From Monoplex corrugatus (lineage: Eukaryota > Mollusca > Gastropoda > Littorinimorpha > Ranellidae): a DNA stretch of 64,000 bases. The stretch covers positions 168,178,736 through 168,242,735 of the forward strand of contig CM060305.1 of NCBI GenBank assembly GCA_030674185.1, given 5' to 3'. The notes beneath the pieces are model-generated. The model was not told the origin of the DNA. It ran no database searches and saw only the letters and a program-made list of their open reading frames with translations. A program made the translations under genes and the position numbers. Positions 1-14,200 of this stretch are shown here, piece after piece; the stretch's first letter is position 1, and each line of letters begins with the position of its first letter.

Positions 1-235
1 TATGTGCGCAAATGCATTGATATGTGTACTTAATTTTCTTTTCCGTTTTGTTTTCCTGTTGAAGTATTTTGTCTATTTTAAAACGGTTGTAGCGTTGATT
101 TGGTTCTATGCAGTTGGCGGGACTTTAAACAAAAACAATTGTAACAGGCCATTTTGACAAATTATAGCAGTCTGCCACGTAGGTTTTACTGAATCCATTA
201 GTCTAATCCATTAGACTAATGAATTGTAACAGGGT

Positions 236-480
236 GTGCCAATTTTAGCTGTATCAGTTTTGCTCTCCCTGCTCAGTAAAAGGACATTAGTCCTTTTTTT
301 ACCCACTGGACGAGGCAGCAGGGAAGTTTTAGTCTTTTTCTCATATTTTGTTTGGTGTTTGTTTGTGATCGTGCATTCGCGCTTGACAATGCGAAATTTG
401 TGCCTGTCTTGTCTTGTTGTATTGAATACACGTTCTGATTTGATTTTCTTGTTTTTCTGGTTCTTCACATTTGCCTAGTT
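236..480 (+). repeat. Dispersed repeat copy (CGGCCAACCGGCC family, degenerate)
   Basis: Shares words with 28590-28870 and, more weakly, 21855-22060. The shared parts are a stretch like TTTGTTTGGTGTTTGTTTGTG, a GCGCTTGACA motif, and a CTTGTCTTG stretch followed by a GAATACACG-like end. It is a member of a short interspersed family with no coding capacity. Boundaries are approximate. Confidence 0.6.
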
Positions 481-761
481 TATTGCTGATGATGTGTTCA
501 AGCAAGGACACAAACCTATTTATCTGTCCATTTGGCATTCACATTTGATAGGCTTCATAACGTAAACTTGGCTGACGGTAAAATATTAGCACTCATGAAT
601 CACAGTATGTTTATTAAAAATTTATTTGAGGAAAAAATATCCTTTGAGGAGAAAGCTAACCACTAATCAGTTCACCCCCCTCAATATGTAATACTGTTAC
701 AAGTATTGAAAGAAGTATTGGTATAATGGAGAACTGGTTTAGTTGCATATTTGATGTTCTA

Positions 762-1110
762 ATTGTATTACTATTGTTATTATTGTTTTTAGTGTATTAT
801 TTTGATTTAGCCCATACTATTGATTACTATCTGTCATTCACATGATTCAGTGAGTCATCATCACTATCACAGTATTACTATTATTATTATTATTGTTTTT
901 AGTGTATTATTTTGATTTAGCCCATACTATTGATTACTATCTGTCATTCAGTGAGTCATCATCACTATCACAGTATTACTATTATTATTATTGTTTTTAG
1001 TGTATTATTTTGATTTAGCCCATACTATTGATTACTATCTGTCATTCAGTGAGTCATCATCACTATCATAGTATTACTATTAGTGTATTACTTTGATCTA
1101 GCCCATACTA
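762..1110 (+). repeat. Tandem repeat, about 95-100 bp unit, three copies
   Basis: Three consecutive copies of a unit running from TTTTTAGTGTATTATTTTGA through a GTGAGTCATCATCACTATCA stretch, then an ATT-rich tract of variable length. Copies differ mainly in the number of ATT triplets. Confidence 0.85.
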
Positions 1111-2321
1111 TCACTTTTAACCATGCTTGTCACTGATTAGATAATGAAAAAGTTCTTGGAAAGCATTTTTGTGTTCTTAAAATTAATTGTTGGTAATAGC
1201 CTGGTTTGACAAAGGTATTTCTTCTCCAAAAATGACGCTGACGGCCTGAATGCTAGTCAGCTTGACACTATATAAGTCTAAAATCTGATAAGCATACTAT
1301 ATATTGAATCCTGGCTGAGGTACCTAAAACTGTGTGAGGAGGGAAGTGAGTATTTGGATAGGTTATGAAAGTATAAAATGAGTTTTTAGAACTTTTTTGT
1401 TGTTGTTGTTTTTAAATGCTTCATTGAAAACTAATCATTTATAAATTTACTATATGACCTGTTCATGCTTGCTACTTCTCAGTGTCATAAACTGTGTTCA
1501 AATACCTTCTGAATAAATTTATCTGGGCTGTATCATCTTTTTATAAACTATCCCTTTTTTTTTTATATTTTACGGAACAAAATCAGACAAAAAGTCTGAA
1601 ATGAGTATGTAAGCGTGAAGATTGTTTGCTGTTCCCAGATTGATCCTGCCACAGATATTTTCCCCCTCCTCAAACTGTTTACTTGGATGGAGTCATTACT
1701 GTATTGCATCTGGAGTATTTATGTTTTTGTATTCCACTTCCCATGACACAGGTGTTGATTCTCTGTCTGGCCTCTTGTACTATAATGAGTGTTGTGGGGA
1801 GAAAGCTGACAATCACTGAATCAGCTACAAGCTGAAAAGCCAGATAAAGTGAAATGTCCATTATGATATCAAGGTTTCCATCACACCATTGATCTAGGTC
1901 TTCCTTGGTTTGCCTCTTGCTTGACATCCAGTTATCTTTGAATTACGTCCTTTCAGAGCCAGCTTGTGGGTTTGATTCTGGTCAAATAACCAATCCATTA
2001 AATTCTCTACTGATGAATTTAATGTCCATTAAATTCTCTGCTGATGAATTTAATGATGGATTCATTGTTTCCACCATCTTTCTGATCTTGGGGTTTCTGA
2101 TATAAGGCCATTTGTTGCTTGTTACATATTGGGTGGTTTGTACTCCACTTTGCTGTTCAGAGATGGAACTGGCTCAGTGCTTTATTTCCCAGCTTCCTAA
2201 GGCTTCCCTGATCTCTTTCTCCTAGAAGTGTTATTCTACTTAGCTAGAATTTTGATATTTTCCTGAAATGACATTGTGACCCATGTACCTGAATGTTCCT
2301 ATACTGTTATCAGTAAGGATC

Positions 2322-2361
2322 ACTTATTGCTTGTGTGTGTGTTTGTGTGTGTGTGTGTGTG
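2322..2361 (+). repeat. GT microsatellite
   Basis: Nearly uninterrupted GT dinucleotides inside the 5' intronic or flanking DNA. Confidence 0.9.
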
Positions 2362-2415
2362 GTGTGTGTAATTTATCATGGGACCCAGTATTCTTTTGGT
2401 ATAATGCTTATCACA

Positions 2416-2674
2416 TTAACCTTTTGACTCCCGCACCCTATCCACCAACTGCAAAAAAATTAACCCTTTCACCAACTGCAAAACGTTAACCCCCTGACTC
2501 CTTCACCCTATCCATGTGGAAGCTGGTGGTTAGGGTGAGGGAGTCAAAGGATTAACTTTTTTTTGCTTTGGTAGTAGCATGGTTCATTAAGCAGGATGGT
2601 GGTGCACAGGGTGCGAGAGTCAAAGGGTTAAGTTTTTGCATTTGTTGGATAGGGTGCATGAGTCAAAAGGTTAA
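2416..2674. mobile_element. Foldback MITE copy A (diverged)
   Basis: Starts TTAACCTTTTGACTCCCGCA and ends with its near reverse complement before TTAA. It has the same nested inverted structure as copies B to G but is interrupted by small insertions, and the inner palindrome is imperfect. No coding capacity. Confidence 0.8.
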
Positions 2675-2776
2675 TATAGCTCTATGTTTGTTACATCACT
2701 GTATACCAGTCAATCTCTGCACCCCACTACTTGTGCATGTATGTGAGCATGCGCATGATGTGCATGTTTTCATGTG

Positions 2777-2807
2777 TGTGTGTGTGTGTGTTGTGTTTTA
2801 GTCTTGC

Positions 2808-2882
<75 letters not shown>

Positions 2883-2990
2883 GTGTTTTAGTCTTGTGTT
2901 TTAGTCGTGTGTGTGTGTGTGTGTGTGTGTTTGTTGTTGTTGTTGTTGTTGTTGTTGTGTTGTGTTTTAGTCTTTTGTGTGTGTGTGTAT
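2777..2990 (+). repeat. Compound GT and TTG microsatellite
   Basis: Long GT tracts broken by copies of a TTGTGTTTTAGTCTTG word and a run of TTG triplets. The long cysteine/valine reading frame here is a repeat artefact. Confidence 0.95.
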
Positions 2991-3448
2991 GTGAAAGACT
3001 GTATTTATCAGGTGATATATATATAGTCTTCTTTGTGCACTAGTAGCAGCATCTGTTTCTGATTTCATGTTATGATATGTTATTATTTTTAATGAACAGG
3101 TTATGTTTATATTGCGTTGGTATGTATCTAACTCCTGTGTTTATACTGCATTTAATGTATGGACATGGCAACACCCCACCCCACCCCCAGTATTTCTTGT
3201 TTTTGTTTTTTTGTTTGTTTTTGTTTGTGGCTATGCAAAGTACAAGGGAAATGATTTGACATGGACTGTTCGCATTATACAAATTATATGGCATTATTAG
3301 TCTTATTAATCTGAGTTGATGCTTGAATCTTTTACAAGGTTTAGAAAGTTTTAACTTGTACTTGGTTGTATTTTTTGTCACATTGGATTTAATGTGTGAG
3401 GTCTATAAGTTGTGGACATCTTACTTAATGAGTGCATACTGATGGCAG

Positions 3449-3612
3449 GCTCTTGGATTTTGGGCTGGTATCCCCCTGATATGGTGTGCTCTCCTGTGGC
3501 TGGCTTTCCTGATTTTTTTTAGTATACGTTGCTGTAACAAGTCGCAGAGAAAGCAGCACAGAAGTACCACCCGTGGCTGTGTCTGCACTGGACTCTTTCT
3601 GTTGCTTGGATG
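3449..3612 (+). CDS. Tweety exon 1 seen: membrane segments 1 and start of 2
   Basis: Acceptor GGCAG, donor GTAATG, starts in phase 0 and ends in phase 2. It encodes a hydrophobic segment beginning [12 protein letters not shown], then [13 protein letters not shown], then [12 protein letters not shown]. The last two bases plus the first of the next exon make a cysteine codon, giving GCGAL, which matches the family pattern before FYGN. The acceptor has a weak pyrimidine tract, and a stop codon lies in frame just upstream, so the exon cannot extend further 5'. Confidence 0.88.
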
Positions 3613-5183
3613 GTAATGTATCAGTATTTGCCACTTGATTTTGCATATTTGTCTCTTTTACGCATGAAAATCAAAATGTACAATTGTGGATGAAAGGGGA
3701 GCAGATATGCTCAGATGGATGGGGATTGGAAGATTTAGAGAGCATGATATGTATCAACCTGTCTCACTGTTGTGTCGTTTGCTGTTATTTTTGCATGAGA
3801 TTTCTTGTTTTTTACTGATTACCATGACTTCAGTCTTCTTTCTGCTTAGCTCCAGCCCTTTATTTCTGTTTTCTATTTGTGTTATATTCACAAGATTTTG
3901 TGGATCTTTTTCATTTTCTGCAGTTAGAATGGTGTCATCTGCATAATGAGGATTGTTTAACATTTTCACTCCAACCTTTGTCCTAGGGCATTCTTCTATG
4001 TTTGTCATGATGGTTTTGCTGTAAAGTAAAAACAGATCTGGTGACAGAACATATCCCTGCCTAACCCCTCTTTTGGTATTTTGGAAAGAGCTAAGTATCA
4101 TTTTCTACTCCCATTGCTGCTGTTTGTTCTCTACATAGTATTCCTTATTATTCTTAGATCCTTTCCATCAACATTGAACCTTTCTAGCTGTTGATCAGTT
4201 CTTCATGTCTTACCCGATCAAAGGTCTTGGTATGATCAACAAAACATAAATTTATATAAATCCATATATATATATTCAAATCATTTGATCTTTCTGTAAA
4301 AGTTCTAAGGATGTATATATATATACAATAGTTCCTTTCCCTTCAACAAATCCATATTGTTGTTCAGGTATTTCTGTAAAATCATGACCAGGCAAATACA
4401 CAGATTGACATAATACAAGTCATATTACTACACATGTGAAATAGAATTAGAATGTAAAGTTTGTTGTTGCTTTTAGCATTAAACTAAACATTCTGTAGAA
4501 ATGACATCAGTGTGATTATTCAGAACTGTTCTCGTGTAATCCGCTTGGTGTGTGATATTCAGATTCAACAACTGTAAGTGGTGTTTGATTTGTGTCTTTG
4601 ACTTCTTAGTTCTTTGGATTCATTGTTGATACATGACTTGCGTCATGATTTCACGATTGTACTGCATTGAGGACATACTACTTACAGCAGATAGCTTTTC
4701 TTTTCTGAGCAGGGCTAGGGTGTGGCACATCACTGTAAAGGATGGGGGTGGGGGGAAGAGTGTGGGAGTGAGTGAAAGGGGTGGAGCACATTCTGGCCCA
4801 CTTTTGTTTTTTCTGATTCCTCTCCTGTGTACGTGTGCACACATGTACATGCGAGAGAGAATATGCGGATAAAAGGAGTATGGTATTTCGGGAGGATTGT
4901 ATAACACTGACAGTTTGTGACTCCATAGTTTTAGATGACACTGTTAGAAAACGAAAGAGTGTTTACTTCCGTTTCTTTTTGTACGGGTACGCAAGTATCG
5001 TTGATGTAATTTTTTTGTTTTTCTGGAATTTTCTCAGCACACACTATGGTTAAAAGCATAAGAAACAAAGAGATTAAATACATAACTAGGGTTTATCACT
5101 TAACATACACCACATTTGCATTCTTTTCATATGAATCTCCTCTCTCTCTCTGTATCTCTGTCAATGTCTCTCTCACTCTCTCA

Positions 5184-5216
<33 letters not shown>

Positions 5217-8200
5217 GTCCTGTCTGTCTGTCTGTATGTATGTCATATAACAGAAAGTGCATCATGAAAATTGTGGGGACAGGTGTTAGGAAGGAGAACG
5301 CCCAAGTTGGATTGTTTTCATTATATCATAGTAACGCTGAGTTCAGGGTTCTCGACTGTTAAGTTTATGGATGCTATGGTAAAAAGTTCTGAAGTCTGCT
5401 TGGAAATTTGATGAACTCTGATCATTATGAACCTGAAATCATTACCAGTTTTTCCAGTGATGTCTGTGATGGACATGTTCACACTGGTTTATTATGATTA
5501 TACAGACACATGCACTTGACAGTTGATGGAAAGTTCATCTGCAGTAACTGTAGTACTGTTGCTTTGTTAATAGAAATTTACATCCCATACTAAATATACT
5601 TTACTTTCCTGTGATTTTGGTTTCCTACTCATGAAGTACCTACCTGCGTATTGGGGTTTTTCTTCATGTTTTGTTTGATGTCCCCATCCCCTGGGATCCC
5701 TTGTGAATGGATTTAACGTTGTAGCCTGTAGCCTGATACAGTTAACCCTCCATTCATTCATTCATTCATTCATTCATTCATTCATTCATTCACTTTTTTT
5801 TTCTCTTTTTTTTTGAAATCATTGTGGCCGCTTATTCCTTTATAACCAGGGGCAGTTAGTTGTGATTCTGTGTCTAAATGTGTTAGTATAGGAAACGCAC
5901 ACCATGTGTCACAGATTGGAATGTAGATTGATGTTTTATGGTTTGTTATTATTTCTGTTTTTATCAGATTAACACAGTTTCCGCTTCTTGTTATACATAT
6001 TCGGGTGCATGAGAAAGTTGTGGATATTGCAGTTTTGACAAATTGAAGGTTTTACATTCAAAATAAGAAGAGATAATAGTGAACAGTCTAAATCAGAAGG
6101 ATAATGCTGAACGGAATGAAAAATACAAGAAATTAATTTTCTGTATTGGGTTTTAAGAGAATGATGCAGCGTTACTGGATCACCAATAACTTAGTTTGCA
6201 GAAAATCAGTGTAGTAAAAGTTTGGCAACATTTCACATGTCTTTTATCATTTCCCATGAGAAAAAGGACTAATTGATTTACTTTTTCTGACAGTTACATT
6301 TTTGTTTAGAATGTAGTAAGATTTTGATGTTGTAGAATATGTTTGGACAAATCTCAAAATCACTGTTTTCAGGGTCTGATGGTTTTTCTCAGAGTACTTG
6401 AAAACCAGGGCCACTGCATAAACCTTTGTTTAACATCTTGTCTGTGATCACTCTGTCATTTTTCATCACAATTGATATCTTCTGTTATTTCAAGTGGGGC
6501 TCTCGCTACTGCCTTCTATGGAAATGCAGAAGTTCATCAGGGGGTGAATGATTTTGTTGGTGCTGTAAAATCTGCAAACAGAACTATTGAAGGCTCTCTT
6601 GATGTGGTAAGTACTATGCTGTTGATGATTTCCCAAAATAAATAAAGATTGATAGACATACAGATGAAATGACTAAATAAAAGATGAAAGATTGAATGAA
6701 AAATAGTAAATGGAAAAAGTGAGTCATGCGAATATTTGCTCTAGGTGCTTGTTTCTTTTTATGTTTGTTTTGTTAATACAACATGAATACAATACAACAA
6801 ATGTGTACATGTTCACTGTCTTTTGGGTCTCACTTTGACAGTTTGCTTTGTGATATTGAACTTGTCAGAGGAAGTGTAGTGTATTTTCCAATCAGAATCT
6901 GAAATTATATGAGATCAGTTTTCCTCAGAGGAGGATGAAGTAAAAGCTGTGTTATAATTTTAAGATTTCTTTGTTTTCAGTTGAACAGACAAACATCAGT
7001 ATAATGTGTACAATGTCATATGCTTAGATATTGCCTGAATTTGCTTAGGATGCAAGGCACAAAACAGCTTTTTCAAATTATGCCATGGCAGCGTCAGTAC
7101 AATATTGAAAACATTGTTTTACGTACGGTCATTGAAATTAGACAGTATCCAGCCCAATGAGTACTTGGGTTGGGTGACTGGTAGAAGTGGAAGCGATGGT
7201 GCTGTTGACAGCCTTTTGACCTTATAAAAGATCAGCACTGTTATTAGTCAAAAATATGATACCTTCTGATGACAAATCATTGCTATAATGATATTCCTTA
7301 ACCAGTTCCAAGCTGTATTTGCTTTAGTCTCCTGTAGTAACCAGTTCCAAGCTGTATTTGCTTTAGTCTCCTGTAGTTCTCATTGGTTTCATGGAAAAGA
7401 TGGGTCTGTTGGATGGGCAACTGCAGATTCTCTGTGACACTTTGCCCTGGCTTGCACTGTTGTTCCCTGCAGTCTGTCCAGCACCATTAATTCCATAGTC
7501 CTTTGAAACTGAAGGAGGCCAACCACACCAAGTCACAAGGAACATTAACTTTTTACGAAGTCCGGCACCATATTTTATATGAAAATGATTTAACCTTTAG
7601 GGTTCAATTGTTCATAGTCTGTGGCATTGCGTCAAATAAAACTTTTTTTGTAACACAAGTGAAAACAAATATATAGTTTTCCCTTCACCTCTCTTAATAT
7701 TGTTAAATCTGGAATGTTTTGGTTTCTTTTAAATTAGGAATTATGCTCTTGGTTTGTCCATTGGGTGTTTTTTATGAGGGGGGAGGGGGTTCTAGAAATG
7801 ATTTCAGTTATAAGAAAATGTTACTCCAAGCAATGTTTTTCAGATGCATAATGTGCATGTTGTTTTACCCACATTGTACACACATTTTTGTTCACTTCAT
7901 GATCTGTATATTTCTTTTGTTGGGCATGTATGTTGGGTGTTTTTATATTTCCATATGCAGCTAAACACTGACCCGGCTTGCAGGAACTTTGATGTACCTG
8001 TGTGATGTTTTGCAGGCATATGTGCATAAAGGGTGTTCAGGTATTAGCAGGTCTACACAATGTTAACCTGGAAGATTGCAAAAGTCTCTGGTCTCTACTC
8101 ATCAGGCAATACCCTGGCAGGATTGAATCCCATATCTGTCTCTTGGAAATCCAGTGTCCTTATCATTTGACTGTCGTTCTTGTCAGTGTTTGTATGGTTT

Positions 8201-11200
8201 TGTTATTGATGGTGATAATACTTTGTTTTCCTCTGGTAGAAGTTATTACTAACTAGCAAAAGTCGTTTTTTTTCAAGATGTGTCATTGCTTAACCCTTTG
8301 ACTTCCGCACCCTATCTACCAACTACAAAAACTTAACCCTTTGATTCCCTCACCCTATCCACCAGCTTCCTGCAGGAAGCTGGTGGATAGGGTGAGGGAA
8401 TCAAAGGGTTAAGTTTTTGCTTTGCTAACATGGTTGGCAATGCAGGATGCTGGTGACCGGAGTGCGGGAGTGAAAGGGTTAATTGCTGGGCATTTTCATG
8501 TTTCCCTAAGCAAGCCACTGGCATGACTTAAGATAAAGAATCTGTTTAACGTGCATATTTGGTATTTTGCATGCGTACACAGTGAAGAGAGTTTAGGCAC
8601 TGGCAGGTCTGCACACATGTTGATCTGGAAGATGGGGAAAATGGCCACCCTTTACCAACCAGGCAGACATGTCTAGGCTGATCTAACCCAGGAAATTCCA
8701 ATCAGAAGTCTTAACTTCAGAGATGAAAAGGGATACAGAGTTTGAAGTTGGTATGAAACGAGGAATCGTTGGATACTGTCACTTAAAATGGCTCAAGGAA
8801 TATTTCATAGTGTGGTCATGCCAGTTTTGTTGTGTTGAGTTTATTTCTTGAAATTCCTGATCTCTGAAACAAATAGAAGATTATGATGTTTTGTGGTGTT
8901 TATTGTAATGATGTTATGTATTGTTTACTGTGATCTTTCCTGTCATCTGTGTCCAGATCAACACCTTGGACAGAATCTCAGAGAACGTAGAGACCAAAGG
9001 GTTACCAGCATTAACACGAGCCGTCAGTGGGATCACCAATGCTACTTTTCACACAAAGATTGGAGCACTCATCCAGCAGATTTTGAGCAACCTTAAGACT
9101 GCTGAATCCACTATTGATTCAGTAAGAGGAGACATTAGAAAAGTGGACACAGAAGAGATAACGGCTACAACTGAAGTTGCAGAATCTTACAGGTATAAGG
9201 ATCCTGCAAGAAATCCACCAGAAATCATTTTAAAGTTATTGAGATTGTCTTCAGTGAAGTTTCCAAAATAATTTTTGGTGGCAGTGGAGTGAGTTTGAAA
9301 TTTCACTTTATAAATTCATTTAGACTGCTGATATATGTGTGTGCACATTTTTTTTAGTTTGACATTTTGTTTTATTGTATATGTCTGTTTCTTTGTTTGT
9401 TTTGTTTGTTGCTTCTATTATATATGGTTCATAGAGTCACTGTAGTACTCAGTCACACCATCAAAATTCTGCTCATGATAATACTAAACAGAATGAGATC
9501 AAAAGTGGAAGAGAAGCTGTCAGACTGTCAAGCGGGTTGCTGGGCCAACAGAGGAACTACTGATGTTTTATTCGTTTTACAAATCATGATCATGAAATCA
9601 GAAATAGTGAACAAGGGGCCTTCGTTACTTTCATCAACTACAACAATGTGTTTGGCAGTGTCATGTACCACCATCTTTTTGATACCATGAAGAAGATGGG
9701 CTTCCTGGAACATCTGAGTTATCTTATTGTGGCCCTAACAATGACCAAAAAGCGACAGTTACTTGGAACAGCTAAAACTGCAAATATTTTCATATCAAGA
9801 AAGGCGTATATCAGTATGGCATCTTCTCACCTCATCTCTGCACCATATGCACCATAAAGAGCAGGTTGTGAGAGGAACAGATATTGAAGACATGGGACTA
9901 AAAATTGATGGTTGAAACTTCACAGATCTGCGAAATGCTGATGATACTGCACTGAGGTCGTACAATTTCACTAACATGAATTTTATATAGAGTGAACACA
10001 GTGGGCAAGACGGCAGGTCTAAATCTAAATGTCGAGAAGACAAAAAGTAATGCACCTAGAAGAAGAAAGTCATGCATATTGAGATATTCAAATCAGCAAG
10101 ACAGCATTAGAAAATGTGAGAGATTTTGATTAGGCTAGTTAAAGCTGTGCTAAAGACATCTTTTTTAATTAGGCTAGTTAAAGCTGTGCTAAAGACATCT
10201 TTTTTAATTAGGCTAGTTAAAGCTGTGGTGAAGACATCTTTTTTAATTAGGCTAGTTAAAGCTGTGCTGAAGACATCTTTTTTAATTAGGCTAGTTAAAG
10301 CTGTGCTAAAGACATCTTTTTTAATAAGGCTAGTTAAAGCTGTGCTAAAGACATCTTTTTTAATTAGGCTAATTAAAGCTGTGCTAAAGACATCTTTTTT
10401 ATTTAGGCTAGTTAAAGCTGTGCTAAAGACATCTTTTTTAATTAGGCTAGTTAAAGCTGTGCTAGACATCTTTTTTAATTAGGCTAGTTAAAGCTGTGCT
10501 AGACATCTTTTTTATTTAGGCTAGTTAAAGCTGTGCTAAAGACATCTTTTTTAATTAGGCTAGTTAAAGCTGTGCTAAAGACATCTTTTTTAATTAGGCT
10601 AGTTAAAGCTGTGCTAAAGACATCTTTTTTAATTAGGCTAGTTAAAGCTGTGCTAAAGACATCTTTTTTAATTAGGCTAGTTAAAGCTGTGCTAAAGACA
10701 TCTTTTTTAATTAGGCTAGTTAAAGCTGTGCTAAAGACATCTTTTTTAATTAGGCTAGTTAAAGCTGTGCTAGACATCTTTTTTATTTAGGCTAGTTAAA
10801 GCTGTGCTAAAGACATCTTTTTTAATTAGGCTAGTTAAAGCTGTGCTAAAGACATCTTTTTTAATTAGGCTAGTTAAAGCTGTGCTAGACATCTTTTTTA
10901 TTTAGGCTAGTTAAAGCTGTGGTGAAGACATCTTTTTTAATTAGGCTAGTTAAAGCTGTGCTAAAGACATCTTTTTTAATTAGGCTAGTTAAAGCTGTGG
11001 TGAAGACATCTTTTTTAATTAGGCTAGTTAAAGCTGTGCTAAAGACATCTTTTTTAATTAGGCTAGTTAAAGCTGTGGTGAAGACATCTTTTTAATTAGG
11101 CTAGTTAAAGCTGTGCTAAAGACATCTTTTTTTAATTAGGCTAGTTAAAGCTGTGCTAAAGACATCTTTTTTAATTAGGCTAGTTAAAGCTGTGCTAAAG

Positions 11201-14200
11201 ACATCTTTTTTTAATTAGGCTAGTTAAAGCTGTGCTAAAGACATCTTTTTTTAATTAGGCTAGTTAAAGCTGTGCTAAAGACATCTTTTTTAATTAGGCT
11301 AGTTAAAGCTGTGCTAAAGACATCTTTTTTAATTAGGCTAGTTAAAGCTGTGCTAAAGACATCTTTTTTAATTAGGCTAGTTAAAGCTGTGGTGAAGACA
11401 TCTTTTTTAATTAGGCTAGGTAAAGCTGTGCTAAAGACATCTTTTTTAATTAGGCTAGTTAAAGCTGTACTAGACATCTTTTTTAATTAGGCTAGTTAAA
11501 GCTGTGGTGAAGACATCTTTTTTAATTAGGCTAGTTAAAGCTGTGGTGAAGACATCTTTTTAATTAGGCTAGTTAAAGCTGTGCTAAAGACATCTTTTTT
11601 AATTAGGCTAGTTAAAGCTGTGGTGAAGACATCTTTTTAATTAGGCTAGTTAAAGCTGTGCTAAAGACATCTTTTTTAATTAGGCTAGTTAAAGCTGTGG
11701 TGAAGACATCTTTTTAATTAGGCTAGTTAAAGCTGTGCTAAAGACATCTTTTTTAATTAGGCTAGTTAAAGCTGTGGTGAAGACATCTTTTTTAATTAGG
11801 CTAGTTAAAGCTGTGCTAAAGACATGTTTAATTAGGCTAGTTAAAGCTGTGGTGAAGACATCTTTTTTAATTAGGCTAGTTAAAGCTGTGCTGAAGACAT
11901 CTTTTTTAATTAGGCTAGTTAAAGCTGTGCTAAAGACATCTTTTTTAATTAGGCTAGTTAAAGCTGTGGTGAAGACATCTTTTTTAATTAGGCTAGTTTA
12001 AAGCTGTGCTAAAGACATCTTTTTTAATTAGGCTAGTTAAAGCTGTACTAGACATCTTTTTTAATTAGGCTAGTTAAAGCTGTGCTAAAGACATCTTTTT
12101 TAATTAGGCTAGTTAAAGCTGTGGTGAAGACATCTTTTTTAATTAGGCTAGTTAAAGCTGTGCTAAAGACATCTTTTTTAATTAGGCTAGTTAAAGCTGT
12201 ACTAAAGACATCTTTTTAATTAGGCTAGTTAAAGCTGTGCTAAAGACATCTTTTTTAATTAGGCTAGTTAAAGCTGTGCTAAAGACATCTTTTTAATTAG
12301 GCTAGTTAAAGCTGTGCTAAAGACATCTGTTTAATTAGGCTAGTTAAAGCTGTGCTAAAGACATCTTTTTTAATTAGGCTAGTTAAAGCTGTGCTAAAGA
12401 CATCTTTTTTAATTAGGCTAGTTAAAGCTGTGGTGAAGACATCTTTTTTAATTAGGCTAGTTAAAGCTGTACTAAAGACATCTTTTTTAATTAGGCTAGT
12501 TAAAGCTGTGCTAAAGACATCTTTTTTAATTAGGCTAGTTAAAGCTGTGCTAAAGACATCTTTTTTAATTAGGCTAGTTAAAGCTGTGCTAAAGACATCT
12601 TTTTAATTAGGCTAGTTAAAGCTGTGCTAGACATCTTTTTTAATTAGGCTAGTTAAAGTTGTGCTAAAGACATCTTTTTTAATTAGGCTAGTTAAAGCTG
12701 TGCTAAAGACATCTTTTTAATTAGGCTAGTTAAAGCTGTGCTAAAGACATCTTTTTTAATTAGGCTAGTTAAAGCTGTGCTAGACATCTTTTTTAATTAG
12801 GCTAGTTAAAGCTGTGCTAAAGACATCTTTTTTAATTAGGCTAGTTAAAGCTGTGCTAAAGACATCTTTTTAATTAGGCTAGTTAAAGCTGTGCTAAAGA
12901 CATCTTTTTTAATTAGGCTAGTTAAAGCTGTACTAGACATCTTTTTTAACTCACTCGGTACGGAGAGTTTTTCCCCTTGCGTTTCCCCAGGTACCGCCCA
13001 TTTTGAAGGGTTAGGAAAAAAAAATCACAAAAAATACAAAACGTAAAGGAACAAAATGAAACTTTCAAATCTGAATATTTACAGTCTGGGTTAGTTCATG
13101 CCAAAATATTGAAGTTCTTCCTTGAATATTTCTTCTTCATGTGCCACGTTGAAAATACCCCAAATTTTGTGGTCAGGATCACCGTACAGTCACACACTTT
13201 GATCAGCTCCATGAACACACAGTCAAAGGTGAAAAGGTCTTTGTATGCACAAAACAACATGAATAAAGCAAACTTTGCTCAGGGTAAAAAAAAAAGATTA
13301 TTAGTGATAATATATGAATAAATGTTACAAATTGTTACACAGGGGAGTTATGGGGGCGTGGCACTTAAATGAGATATGCAGGCCACAAGAGCCAGGGAAG
13401 GAGGCAAAGTGGGAGAAAAACTAATCTGTTCGTGCCAGTCAACCATAGGAAAGTGAATGAAACCTCCATCAGACATGCGACTCACTGAGCTTAGCTCGCT
13501 GACTGCTCGCCTCTCATGACGTGTACGCCCACTTCCCTCCCACTTCACCGTCGTCTGAAACTGGGTCACTGTCAGTACCTTGTTGCTGGCAGCTTCCATC
13601 ACTTGATACACTTTCATCATTATCTTCAGCATACTCCTCGATGTCCAATCCTTCAGTTTGAAGCACTTCAATCACTTCAGCAGCAGTAAAACGCCGCCGA
13701 TGCGATCTACTTTGTTCGAAAACTCGTACTCGCCTGCGACGCCATTTTCGACACGAATGCAGATTACCAGTCGTCGTGGGGTGCCAAAGTCAATTGTTTC
13801 CCGACGAGTGTATGGCTACGGAATCTCACGAAGCAACTTTCCCCTTGACCCTTGACACATTTGCAGTGACCAGTGTGGCTATGGTAAGCGTGCAAGATCT
13901 AAAGGGGAGCGTCGAAAAATGTTTAATTATCGAAACCGCTATAGCGTTCCGTTGTACGCAACCGTGTCTTTCATCACGACCGCTATAGCGTTCCGTCGTA
14001 CCAAGTGAGTTACTAAGGCTAGTTAAAGCTGTGCTAGACATCTTTTTTAATTAGGCTAGTTAAAGCTGTGCTAGACATCTTTTTTAATTAGGCTAGTTAA
14101 AGCTGTGCTAGACATCTTTTTTAATTAGGCTAGTTAAAGCTGTGCTAGACATCTTTTTTAATTAGGCTAGTTAAAGCTGTGCTAAAGACATCTTTTTTAA

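Larger units (their letters stand above)
1..3448. other. Intron or 5' flank of the tweety gene, no exon found
   Basis: AT-rich non-coding DNA. It holds one dispersed repeat copy (236-480), a three-copy tandem repeat (762-1110), GT microsatellites and one foldback element (2416-2674). I looked for the N-terminal tweety exon here (a hydrophilic stretch of about 50 residues ending just before the first membrane segment) and did not find one, so it probably lies upstream of the window. Confidence 0.6.

Noticed and set aside
1622..1819. Possible N-terminal tweety exon (frame with FHFP-like words)
   Set aside because: The stretch has an in-frame stop, no suitable donor phase and no convincing alignment with the tweety N-terminus.
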